Source: Luteibacter sp. UNC138MFCol5.1
Lineage (GTDB): Bacteria; Pseudomonadota; Gammaproteobacteria; Xanthomonadales; Rhodanobacteraceae
Direction: 5' to 3'
Length of the DNA: 64,000 bases
Assembly (NCBI RefSeq): GCF_900110505.1
Contig: NZ_FODZ01000001.1
Coordinates: forward strand, 378,053-442,052
Of the stretch, positions 1 to 7,872 are shown one piece after another. Positions within the stretch are counted from its first letter, which is position 1; every line of letters begins with the position of its first letter. The notes under the pieces are model-generated. The model did not search any database. It had not been told where the DNA came from and worked only from the letters and a program-made list of their open reading frames with translations. The position numbers and the translations under genes are program-made.

Positions 1-2687
1 GCTGTATCACCGGAACCGTCGCCGCGCAGGATGCGTCCGGCGCGACGGCGAAGCCGCAGACCGCCCAGGAGAAAGCCGAGGCCGCCAAGGCGGCCGAACT
101 CGAGGGCATCACCGTCACCGGCATCCGTGCCAGCCTCGAGAAGTCGCTCGACACCAAGCGCAACGCCGACGCCGTCGTCGAAGCCGTCACCGCCGAGGAC
201 ATCGGCAAGTTCCCGAACACCAACGTCGCCGAAGCGATGACGCAGATCCCCGGCGTCACCATCGATCGCCAGTTCGGCCAGGGCGATCGCGTGTCGATCG
301 ACGGCACGGATCCCAGCCTCAACCTCACGTTCCTCAACGGCCAGCCGATCTCGCAGACGCCGTGGCAGTACGGCGCGCAGCCCAACCGCGGCTTCGACTT
401 CACCATGCTCGCGCCGGAAATCGTGGGTCGCCTCGAGGTATACAAGTCGCCGGAAGCGCGCCTTCCCGAAGGCAGCCTCGGCGGCACGATCCTGCTCCAC
501 ACGCTCAAGCCGCTCGACCTGCCGGCGAACACGATCCGTGGCTCGTTCGGCCTGAACTACAACGACCAGGGCACCGCGGGCACGCGTCCGAACGCCTCGG
601 CGCTGTACAGCTGGAAAGATGCCAACAACATCTTCGGCATGATCGCCTCGATCCAGCATTTCGAGGAGAAGATCGATCGCCAGGGCTTCGAGATCTTCAG
701 CTACAGCCCGGTGTCGAAGTGGGCGCCGAGCCCGGCCGTCGCCGCCGGCATCGCCAACGGCACGCTCGATCCCAACGCGATGGTGCCGGACGAAGTGAAC
801 TCGGCATGGTTCCAGCAGAAGCGCAAGCGCGACACCGCGACCCTGGGCTTCCAGATCCATCCGACGAACAACTGGGACATCGACATCAACAACCTGTTCG
901 TCCGGGAGAACTTCGACAACTGGAACCAGTCGCTGTATCCGTTCACCGGCGCGACGCCGGGTAACGTCACCAGCTTCATCCAGGGCCCGAACGGCGTCGT
1001 GACCGGCGGTCACGTCTGCGGCAACGATTCGCCGAACTGCCCGGCCATCGCGCAGGGCACCTTCGACAGCAACATCCGCAAGTCGGTCGTCCGCACGTCG
1101 GCGTTCGACCTGAAGTCGGAATACCGCGGCGAAGGCTGGAAGCTGGGAGGCGCGGCGGGCTACAGCAAGGCGCGCAACGACAACATCTCCCAGGCGGTGA
1201 TGGAGCCGGTGTACGCCGGCGGCTACACCTGGGACATCAACCGCGGCTTCAACTTCGACAACCCGGCGGCCGCGCGCGATCCGGCGAACTGGCACATGGG
1301 CGACGTCGACGGCCTCGGCGGCTGGCCCGGCAACTATGGCGACTACTCGGCCAGCTCGCGCGATACGTACGGTCAGCTCGACTTCTCGAAGTACTTCGAC
1401 TCGTTCTTCAACGAAATCGCCGTCGGCTATCGCTGGAACCGTCACGAAGAAGGCATGCAGGCGCACGTCTACGGCGGCAACGCCCCGACCAACCTCGCCG
1501 AGCTCGGCACCAGCGGCTACACCGATACGCTCGACGCGTTCGGTGGCGCGCTGAACGGATCGTCCAGCCACATCATCCCGGATCGCGACGCGCAGTACGC
1601 GTGGGTGCGCAACACGAACCAGGGCAGGGAAGATCCAGGCACCTACCTCAACGGCACGTACAAGCTGGTCGAGAAGACCAACGCGGCGTACATCCAGGCC
1701 AACTTCGCCGGCGGCGGCTTCCACGGCAACGTGGGCGTCCGCTATGTCGACACCAAGACCGACGGCACCGGCTTCAACTACAGCGGCGCCCCGGTCCTGC
1801 CGGCCCCCGCGGGTTCGTGGCAGACGTCGTCGCGCACGACGAAGAACTGGCTGCCGAGCCTCAACGTGGCCTACGACCTCACCGACGACGTCGTGCTGCG
1901 CGCGGCGGCCGCCAAGGTCATCGCCCGTCCGCCGTACAACATGCAGGTGAACAACCTGTTCCTCAACGACTCGGTGCTCACCGGCTCGGGTGGCAACCCC
2001 GACCTGAAGAACTACAAGTCGAAGAACTACTCGCTCGCCGCGGAGTGGTATTTCGCCCCGCAGTCGTACCTCGCCATCACCGGGTTCTACAAGCAGATCG
2101 ACAACTACACCGTCGTCGACTCCGCCAACGAAACCCAGTTCAACTCCGGTCTCCAGAACGACCCGACGACGTTCGCACGCCAGGTGGCACAGGGCCTCTG
2201 CACGCCGGACGGGTTCTGCACGTACTCGATCAGCCGTCCGCGCAACACCGGGTCCGGCAAGGTGCGTGGTGGCAGCGTCAGCTATCAGCAGGCGTTCTGG
2301 GATACGGGTTTCGGCGTCACGGCGAACTACACCTACGCCAAGGGCACGCTGGATTCGGGTGGCGCGCTGCCGTACAACTCGAAGAACTCGTACTCGGTGA
2401 GCCCGTACTACGAAATGGGTCCGTTCAGCGCCCGCATCACGTACAACTGGCGCAGCAAGTACCTCGCGGGCGGCTACATCGCCGGCGCGCCGCCGGCCAC
2501 CACGGCCGACTATGGCGACCTCGGCGCCACGCTCGGCTGGAAGCTCAACCAGCAGGTGTCGTTCACGCTCGCGGGCATGAACCTGACCAACGAGAAGTAC
2601 AAGCAGTACCTCGGCGTCACCTCGATGCCGGCGGCGAAATACACCACGGGTCGCCGTTACATGGCCTCGGTGCATTTCGACCTCTGA
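1..2687 (+). CDS. TonB-dependent receptor, 5' partial (Xanthomonas/Caulobacter type)
   Basis: Outer-membrane beta-barrel receptor for TonB-driven uptake. The open frame enters at base 3 and reads CITGTVAAQD, which looks like the end of a signal peptide cut before QD, so about 20-30 residues are lost at the window edge. A TonB-box-like stretch (LEGITVTGIRASLEKSL) leads into a plug with AEAMTQIPGVTIDR and later IVGRLEVYKSPEARLPEGS; the barrel ends in the aromatic-rich VHFDL. The plug wording fits the TonB-Xanth-Caul family, often tied to carbohydrate uptake. The next gene is a GH20 hexosaminidase, which suggests an N-acetylhexosamine glycan as substrate (inference). A strong terminator follows. 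An internal ATG at 237 is not the real start because the conserved plug begins upstream of it. Confidence 0.93.
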   Translation, partial: CITGTVAAQDASGATAKPQTAQEKAEAAKAAELEGITVTGIRASLEKSLDTKRNADAVVEAVTAEDIGKFPNTNVAEAMTQIPGVTIDRQFGQGDRVSIDGTDPSLNLTFLNGQPISQTPWQYGAQPNRGFDFTMLAPEIVGRLEVYKSPEARLPEGSLGGTILLHTLKPLDLPANTIRGSFGLNYNDQGTAGTRPNASALYSWKDANNIFGMIASIQHFEEKIDRQGFEIFSYSPVSKWAPSPAVAAGIANGTLDPNAMVPDEVNSAWFQQKRKRDTATLGFQIHPTNNWDIDINNLFVRENFDNWNQSLYPFTGATPGNVTSFIQGPNGVVTGGHVCGNDSPNCPAIAQGTFDSNIRKSVVRTSAFDLKSEYRGEGWKLGGAAGYSKARNDNISQAVMEPVYAGGYTWDINRGFNFDNPAAARDPANWHMGDVDGLGGWPGNYGDYSASSRDTYGQLDFSKYFDSFFNEIAVGYRWNRHEEGMQAHVYGGNAPTNLAELGTSGYTDTLDAFGGALNGSSSHIIPDRDAQYAWVRNTNQGREDPGTYLNGTYKLVEKTNAAYIQANFAGGGFHGNVGVRYVDTKTDGTGFNYSGAPVLPAPAGSWQTSSRTTKNWLPSLNVAYDLTDDVVLRAAAAKVIARPPYNMQVNNLFLNDSVLTGSGGNPDLKNYKSKNYSLAAEWYFAPQSYLAITGFYKQIDNYTVVDSANETQFNSGLQNDPTTFARQVAQGLCTPDGFCTYSISRPRNTGSGKVRGGSVSYQQAFWDTGFGVTANYTYAKGTLDSGGALPYNSKNSYSVSPYYEMGPFSARITYNWRSKYLAGGYIAGAPPATTADYGDLGATLGWKLNQQVSFTLAGMNLTNEKYKQYLGVTSMPAAKYTTGRRYMASVHFDL

Positions 2688-2750
2688 CACACGCGACGGA
2701 ACGCGGCCACGGACGGCCGCGAACGCGATACCTCGATGCTTCATTCCCCT

Positions 2751-2785
2751 CGGGCCCGACGCCTCTTCATCGGGCCCGTTTTTTT
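2751..2785 (+). terminator. Rho-independent terminator after the TonB receptor
   Basis: Two copies of the self-complementary octamer CGGGCCCG (2751-2758 and 2771-2778) form a GC-rich stem with a 12-base loop, followed directly by seven T (2779-2785). It lies 64 bases after the receptor stop and 66 bases before the hexosaminidase start, so the two genes are probably transcribed separately. Confidence 0.85.
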
Positions 2786-2850
2786 GCCGGGTAGCGGCGC
2801 TCCCGTTTCCCGGCCACAATCGAACGACTTTCGACCGACAGGATCCCCCG

Positions 2851-5124
2851 ATGCGCCGAATCCTCCTCCTCGCGATGGCCGCTGGCCTTGCCGCATGCGC
2901 CAGCCAACCGAAACAGGAGGCCGCACCGGTCGACACCGCGCCACTCTCGCTGATTCCCATGCCGGCGCAGGTGCAGCGCGTTCCCGGTCATTTCCGCCTC
3001 GATGCGATGACCACGATCGGCGTCGCGGCGGGCGACACGCAGGCGAAGCACGTCGCGACGCAGCTGCAGGGATGGATCCGCCAGGCACGCGGCATCACAC
3101 CCGCGATCGTCGAAGGCAAGGGCAAGGGCGGTATCTCGCTCGCGACCGTGTCGACGGTGAAGGGCCGCGAGGCGTACACGCTGGATGTCGACGGCAACGG
3201 CGTGCGCATCGCCGCGAACGACGAAACCGGTCTCTTCTATGGCGCCGTCACGTACTGGCAGCTGCTGACCGATCCCGCCGCGCAGAACGGCGTGCCGGGC
3301 GTGCACATCGTCGACGCGCCACGGTTCGAGTGGCGCGGGCTGATGCTCGATTCGAGCCGCCATTTCCAGTCGGTGAGCGACATCGAGCACCTGCTCGACC
3401 AGATGGCGATGCACAAGCTCAACACGTTCCACTGGCACCTGACCGACGACCAGGGCTGGCGCCTGCAGATTGAGAAATACCCGAAGCTCACGGAAACCGG
3501 CGCGTGCCGCAAGACCGTGGGTCCGGACGTCGCGCTCACCGGCGACGCCGACAAGCCGTATTGCGGCTTCTACACGCAGGACGAGGCGAAGCAGATCGTC
3601 GCGTACGCCGCCGAGCGTCACATCACCGTGGTGCCGGAGATCGAGATGCCCGGTCACGCGCAGGCGGCGGTGGCGTCGTATCCGAAGGTCGGCGCCGGCG
3701 CGAAGAAACTCGGCGTCTCGACGGACTGGGGCGTCAACACTGCGCTGTACAACGTCGACGATGGCACGTTCACGTTCCTGCAGGACGTGCTCGACGAGGT
3801 GATGGCGATCTTCCCGTCGACGTACGTCCACGTCGGTGGCGACGAAGCGGCGAAGGACGAATGGGAGCGCTCGAAGACGGTGCAGGCGAAGATGAAATCG
3901 CTGGGCATCGACGACGAGGAGAAGATGCAGGGCTGGTTCATCGCGCGCATCGGCACGTACCTCGACAAGCACGGCCGGCGACTGATCGGCTGGGATGAAA
4001 TCCTCGACGGCGACGTGCCCGCCAGCGCCACCGTGATGTCGTGGCGCGGCACCGCCGGCGCGATCAAGGCCGCGAACGCCGGCCACGACGTCGTCATGGC
4101 GCCGTCGCCGACGCTCTACCTCGACCGCCTGCAGTCGACGCTGCCCGACGAGCCGCCGGGCCGTCCGTCGGAGCAGACGCTGAAGACCCTCTACGATTTC
4201 GACCCGGTGCCGACGGAGATCGCCGCGAACAAGGCGAACCACGTGCTCGGCGCGCAGGTCACGGTGTTCACCGAATACCTGCCGAACTGGTATCGCACCC
4301 AGCATGCGATCTTCCCGCGCATCGCCGCGCTCGCCGAGCGCACGTGGTCGCCGAAGGCCGACTGGAACGGCTTCGTCGCGCGCCTGCCGGCGCAGATGTC
4401 CCGCTATCGCTCGGCAGGCATCGTGCCTTCCGACGGCGCGTTCGCCGTGGCGATCACCGCCGATGGCGCGCCCGATGGCAAGGCGAAGGTCACGCTGTCG
4501 AACCAGACCGGTTACGGCACGCTCCGTTACACGACCGACGGCTCCGCGCCCACCGCGCAGTCCGCCGAGCACACGGCGCCGTTCGACGTCGATCTGCCGA
4601 CCACCGTGCGCGCGAACGCGTTCGCCGGCGGCTTCGGCCTCGCGGGGCCGCGCGATCGCGAGATCGACGCGAAGTCGCTGCTGCGCCGGACGAGCGACGA
4701 ACTCGACATGTGCGGCGACAAGCTCGTGCTGCGCCTCGAGTCGCCGAACGCCGTCGACGGCAAGCGGCCGGTCTACAAGGTCGACATCATGGACACGTGC
4801 TGGAAGTGGAAGAACGTGAAGCTGGATGGTCGCTACGGCGTTTCCGTCACGGTCGACCGCCTTCCGTACAACTACGCGCTGTGGAAGGACGCCGCCGGCA
4901 TCGTCTCGCGCAAGGCGCGCTCGGCCGCGGGCGAGCTCGAAGTGCGCCAGGACACGTGCGACGGTCCGAAGCTGACGACGATCCCGCTGGCCAAGGCGAA
5001 GGACGGCCGCGCCACGCTGGACGGCATACTGCCCAAGCGCGAAGGCACGCACGACCTGTGCTTCGTGATCACGGGCAAACCGGGGCCGAAGCTGTGGGTG
5101 CTGGGCGACGTGCAGCTGCGCTGA
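2851..5124 (+). CDS. beta-N-acetylhexosaminidase (GH20), lipoprotein
   Basis: Removes terminal N-acetylhexosamine residues from glycans or chitin oligomers. The 757-residue protein starts with a lipoprotein signal (MRRILLLAMAAGLAAC; lipobox LAAC), so it is probably anchored in the envelope. Order: GH20 N-terminal domain about 35-150, catalytic barrel about 155-515 with HLTDDQGWR and the hallmark HVGGDEA (Asp331-Glu332, the substrate-assisted pair), a chitobiase C-terminal domain about 530-600 (YTTDGSAPT), then a roughly 150-residue beta-rich tail with paired cysteines that I do not assign. An AGGATC-type ribosome site precedes the ATG. Placement after a TonB receptor suggests a glycan import and degradation unit. 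Confidence 0.93.
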   Translation: MRRILLLAMAAGLAACASQPKQEAAPVDTAPLSLIPMPAQVQRVPGHFRLDAMTTIGVAAGDTQAKHVATQLQGWIRQARGITPAIVEGKGKGGISLATVSTVKGREAYTLDVDGNGVRIAANDETGLFYGAVTYWQLLTDPAAQNGVPGVHIVDAPRFEWRGLMLDSSRHFQSVSDIEHLLDQMAMHKLNTFHWHLTDDQGWRLQIEKYPKLTETGACRKTVGPDVALTGDADKPYCGFYTQDEAKQIVAYAAERHITVVPEIEMPGHAQAAVASYPKVGAGAKKLGVSTDWGVNTALYNVDDGTFTFLQDVLDEVMAIFPSTYVHVGGDEAAKDEWERSKTVQAKMKSLGIDDEEKMQGWFIARIGTYLDKHGRRLIGWDEILDGDVPASATVMSWRGTAGAIKAANAGHDVVMAPSPTLYLDRLQSTLPDEPPGRPSEQTLKTLYDFDPVPTEIAANKANHVLGAQVTVFTEYLPNWYRTQHAIFPRIAALAERTWSPKADWNGFVARLPAQMSRYRSAGIVPSDGAFAVAITADGAPDGKAKVTLSNQTGYGTLRYTTDGSAPTAQSAEHTAPFDVDLPTTVRANAFAGGFGLAGPRDREIDAKSLLRRTSDELDMCGDKLVLRLESPNAVDGKRPVYKVDIMDTCWKWKNVKLDGRYGVSVTVDRLPYNYALWKDAAGIVSRKARSAAGELEVRQDTCDGPKLTTIPLAKAKDGRATLDGILPKREGTHDLCFVITGKPGPKLWVLGDVQLR

Positions 5125-5140
5125 CGGGTTCGTGCATGGC

Positions 5141-5236
5141 GTCTGTAGGAGCGCGCCCTGCGCGCGACAGCTTTTCGCGGTGAGCAAGCGGGCCGGTGGC
5201 TCTCTCACGAAAAAGCTGTCGCGCAAGCGTGCAGAC
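5141..5236. repeat. REP-like palindromic element between convergent genes
   Basis: Inverted arms run from GTCTG at 5141 to CAGAC at 5236. Inside are TGTAGGAGCGCGCCCTGCGC and, on the other arm, the inverted CGCGACAGCTTTTTCGTGAG. It belongs to the same family as the arrays at 14566 and 26147 (GTGGGAGCG...CGCGACA). It sits between the convergent hexosaminidase and aldo/keto reductase genes and could act as a two-way terminator. Confidence 0.7.
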
Positions 5237-6282
5237 TAGGCCACCTCGCGCGTTGGTAGCACCAGATCATCCAGCTTCCCGCCTGATGCCTTCTGCTGGT
5301 TCGCCGGATCCTCGATCAGGCTATGCGGAAAAATCGACGCTAGCGCGCTCGCTTCGTCCAGGCGCGCAAGCTGTTCATCCGATAGCCTGACCTCGGTCGC
5401 TCGCAGGTTGCTCTCCAGTTGCTGCACGTTGCGTGGCCCGATGATCGGCAACGGCCCTTTGCGCGCGACCCAGGCAATCGCGAGCGCTCCAGGGTCGAGT
5501 CCCGTCTCGTCAGCGATCGCGAGCAGCGTATCGACGATGCGCGTGCGTTGCGCGCTGTTTTCCTCCTGGAACACGCGGCCACCGAAACCTTCCTTGCGCC
5601 CACCCTCGCCGCGTCGATATTTGCCCGTGAGCACGCCACCTCCAAGTGGTGACCACGCGACGACGCCAAGGCCAAGCGCATCGGCGGCTGGCAGCAACTC
5701 GTGTTCGGTGGTGCGCTCCACGAGACTGTGCTCTACCTGTATCGCCGCAATCGGCAGTGAGCCGCGCACCTCGGCGAGTGTTACCGCGCGAGCCACGCGC
5801 CAGGCGGGGAAATCCGATAAGCCCGCGTAAAGGATCTTGCCCGCGCGGGCGAGGTCGTCGAATCCTCGCAGGATTTCTTCGACCGGCGTCACCCGATCCG
5901 GAAAGTGCGTCCAGTAGAGATCAATCCGGTCGGTCTTCAGGCGGCGCAGGCTTGCCTCGACGGAAGCCACCATCGCGCGACGGCTGTTACCCGTAACGAG
6001 AATGCCATCGCTCTTGCCGCCGGCTTGCGTGTACTTCGTCGCAAGGACGAAGTCATCACGGCGCCCTTGCAGCAGATGGCCGAGGATCTCTTCGGATTCC
6101 CCGAACTGGTATGTATCGGCCGTGTCGAGGAAGTTGCCGCCGGCGGCCTGGTATGCATCGAGCATGCGCCGGGCATCATCCGGCTCGGCGCCGTGCCCCC
6201 ACCGCGTACCGAAGTTGCCCGTGCCAAGCACGAGTTCAGAGACACGAAGGCCTGTGTGCCGGCCCAGAACGCGATATCGCAT
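5236..6282 (-). CDS. aldo/keto reductase
   Basis: NAD(P)H-dependent carbonyl reductase of the aldo/keto reductase superfamily, 348 residues, cytoplasmic. The catalytic tetrad is visible: Asp53 and Tyr58 in NFLDTADTYQFGE, Lys83 in LATKYT and His126 in LYWTHFPD. The C-terminal cofactor region includes IIGPRNVQQLESNL. AAGGGAG lies at good spacing before the ATG. It is downstream of the alpha/beta hydrolase (30-base gap, same strand), so both are probably under the divergent TetR regulator. The substrate is not deducible. Confidence 0.92.
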   Translation of the reverse strand: MRYRVLGRHTGLRVSELVLGTGNFGTRWGHGAEPDDARRMLDAYQAAGGNFLDTADTYQFGESEEILGHLLQGRRDDFVLATKYTQAGGKSDGILVTGNSRRAMVASVEASLRRLKTDRIDLYWTHFPDRVTPVEEILRGFDDLARAGKILYAGLSDFPAWRVARAVTLAEVRGSLPIAAIQVEHSLVERTTEHELLPAADALGLGVVAWSPLGGGVLTGKYRRGEGGRKEGFGGRVFQEENSAQRTRIVDTLLAIADETGLDPGALAIAWVARKGPLPIIGPRNVQQLESNLRATEVRLSDEQLARLDEASALASIFPHSLIEDPANQQKASGGKLDDLVLPTREVA

Positions 6283-6312
6283 GGTGTTCTCCCTTGAGTG
6301 GTCGGGCGCGGG

Positions 6313-7077
6313 TCACTTGCCCGCGGCCTGTTCGATGATCGAGACGACGAGGTCGGGGTGGGAAAGGAAGACGGTGTGGCTGGAACCCGGCACTTCCGTG
6401 ACCTTCGCCTTGGCGCGCTTGTACATCCAGCGCTCCAGATCTGGATTGATCGTCTTATCGGCGGTAGGCACGACAGCCCAGGTCGGCTTCGTTTTCCACG
6501 GCGCCGCCTTAGCCGGTGTCTTGAAGGCCTTCTGTGCGAGAAACACCTGCGACTGGGCCATGAAAGTAGCCAGTTCGGCCGGTGAATCGGCGGCGAAGTT
6601 CGCGTGGTACTTAGCCGGGTCCATGTAGAAGAAGCCGTCCGCAGTAAGCTTCACGTCGCTGTTCGGTGCGGGAAACTGCGGCTTCGTCTCCAGCGTCTCG
6701 GTGCTTTCGCCCACATCCGGCATCAAGGCGGCCAGGTAGACCAGCGACTTTACCTTGGGGTCGTCACCGGCGTCGGTAATCACCTGCCCGCCCCAGCTAT
6801 GCCCCACCAGGACCACCGGCCCGTCCTGTTGATCGATCACCCGCCGCGTCGCGGCCACATCGGCCTCGAGGCTGGTTTCCGGCTCCTGAACGATGCTGAC
6901 GTGGTAGCCCTTCCGCACCAGCAGGTCGTAGACCGCCCGCCAGCCCGAGCCGTCGGCGAAGGCGCCGTGGACCAGCACGACGTTGTGGATGGGTTCGGCC
7001 GCCGTAACGGCCGACGAACCCATGGAAAGGCCGGCGGCCAGTGCGATGGCGCGAACCGTGCGTGTTGCAGCAGACAT
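6313..7077 (-). CDS. alpha/beta hydrolase, exported
   Basis: Serine hydrolase of the alpha/beta fold, 254 residues from the chosen start. I prefer the ATG at 7077 because it has GAGGAG seven bases upstream and opens a clean signal peptide (SMGSSAVTAAEP end); a longer frame to 7161 would run into the operator. After cleavage the fold begins VVLVHGAFADGSGWR (oxyanion HG), the nucleophile is in GHSWGG, and a C-terminal GSSHTVFLSHP supplies the likely catalytic His. Similar to EstC-like or salicylate-esterase-like hydrolases. First gene of the operon with the aldo/keto reductase. Confidence 0.9.
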   Translation of the reverse strand: MSAATRTVRAIALAAGLSMGSSAVTAAEPIHNVVLVHGAFADGSGWRAVYDLLVRKGYHVSIVQEPETSLEADVAATRRVIDQQDGPVVLVGHSWGGQVITDAGDDPKVKSLVYLAALMPDVGESTETLETKPQFPAPNSDVKLTADGFFYMDPAKYHANFAADSPAELATFMAQSQVFLAQKAFKTPAKAAPWKTKPTWAVVPTADKTINPDLERWMYKRAKAKVTEVPGSSHTVFLSHPDLVVSIIEQAAGK

Positions 7078-7144
7078 AGCTAATCTCCTCGGTCGGTTGG
7101 GTAGCCCGCCAAAAACGGCATCGCCTTCGGTGGACTCGCTTTTG

Positions 7145-7185
7145 ATTGCGAGCACAATCATAATTATTTTGATGGTGGGCGCAAT
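7145..7185. promoter_or_regulatory. probable TetR-family operator
   Basis: An inverted repeat with 17-base arms: ATTGCGAGCACAATCAT (7145-7161) pairs with TTGATGGTGGGCGCAAT (7169-7185), 13 of 17 positions complementary, outer six perfect (ATTGCG/CGCAAT). It lies between the divergent hydrolase (start 7077) and TetR gene (start 7221) in an otherwise A/T-rich patch suited to overlapping promoters. Confidence 0.65.
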
Positions 7186-7220
7186 GTAAAAACGTGCCCC
7201 GGTTTGTGAGGAAGGGAGCT

Positions 7221-7808
7221 GTGCGCGTCTCGAAACAGAAATCCGAGGAAAATAGGGCCCTTCTGCTCAGTGCTGCGAGCCGTTTGTTCAGGGAGAGAGG
7301 CGTTGACGGCGTGGGCGTGGCCGAAGTTGCGAAGGAGGCTGGGCTTACCCACGGCGCGCTCTACGCGCATTTCCCCTCCAAGGAGGCGCTGGTGGCCGCA
7401 GCGTTTTCCCGGGCCTTCGCCGGGAACATGGCGTCCATCGAGGCCTGGGCCGCCGGCAGGGAGCCCACATTCTCCGATTACCTCGATGCGCTGTTCTCGG
7501 TGCGTGCGCGAGATCGGGTCGGCGAGGGGTGCCCGATGGTGGCCTCCGCGAGCGAGGCTTCGCGGCACGGGCCTGCGCTGAGCGAGAACTTCGCCGCCGC
7601 GTTTCAGGCCGAGATCGCGTTGTTCGAGGCGTCGCTCGACCCTGCGCTGCCTGCGGATGAGCGGCGGCGTGTGTCCATCGCTGCACTGGCTGCGCAGATT
7701 GGTGCCGTCGCCGTGGCCCGCGCTGTCGCCACGAGCGACGATGCGTTGTCCCGCGAGGTATTGGCGGCAACACGGGATGCCATCGCGCGCGCGGTCGAGA
7801 ACGTGTAG
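7221..7808 (+). CDS. TetR/AcrR family transcriptional regulator
   Basis: DNA-binding repressor of 195 residues. The N-terminal helix-turn-helix is canonical: LLLSAASRLFRERGVDGVGV then EAGLTHGALYAHFPSKEAL. The C-terminal ligand domain carries RVGEGCPMVASASEASR. I take the GTG at 7221 because AGGAAGGGA precedes it; a GTG at 7194 is also in frame but lacks such a site. Divergent from the hydrolase/aldo-keto reductase pair, with a palindrome between, so it probably represses both and itself. Its TAG stop falls inside the end of a REP-like element. Confidence 0.92.
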   Translation: MRVSKQKSEENRALLLSAASRLFRERGVDGVGVAEVAKEAGLTHGALYAHFPSKEALVAAAFSRAFAGNMASIEAWAAGREPTFSDYLDALFSVRARDRVGEGCPMVASASEASRHGPALSENFAAAFQAEIALFEASLDPALPADERRRVSIAALAAQIGAVAVARAVATSDDALSREVLAATRDAIARAVENV

Positions 7809-7872
7809 GCGCGCTTGCGCTTTACTCCGGCGTCCAATGTTTTGGGTGTAACCCCAAAGACGCGCTCCTACA
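7804..7872. repeat. short REP-like element overlapping two convergent gene ends
   Basis: Begins TGTAGGCGCGCTTGCGC and ends with the inverse GCGCTCCTACA, with ATGTTTTGGG and CCCCAAAG inside, as in the longer units at 14566. The TAG at 7806-7808 stops the TetR gene, and the inverse TAG at 7868-7870 stops the helicase gene on the other strand. Confidence 0.65.

Noticed and set aside
2767-5226. Long minus-strand open frame opposite the GH20 gene
   Set aside because: It is the high-GC shadow of a well-supported gene; its translation is Arg-rich without any domain and its start lies in intergenic repeat sequence.
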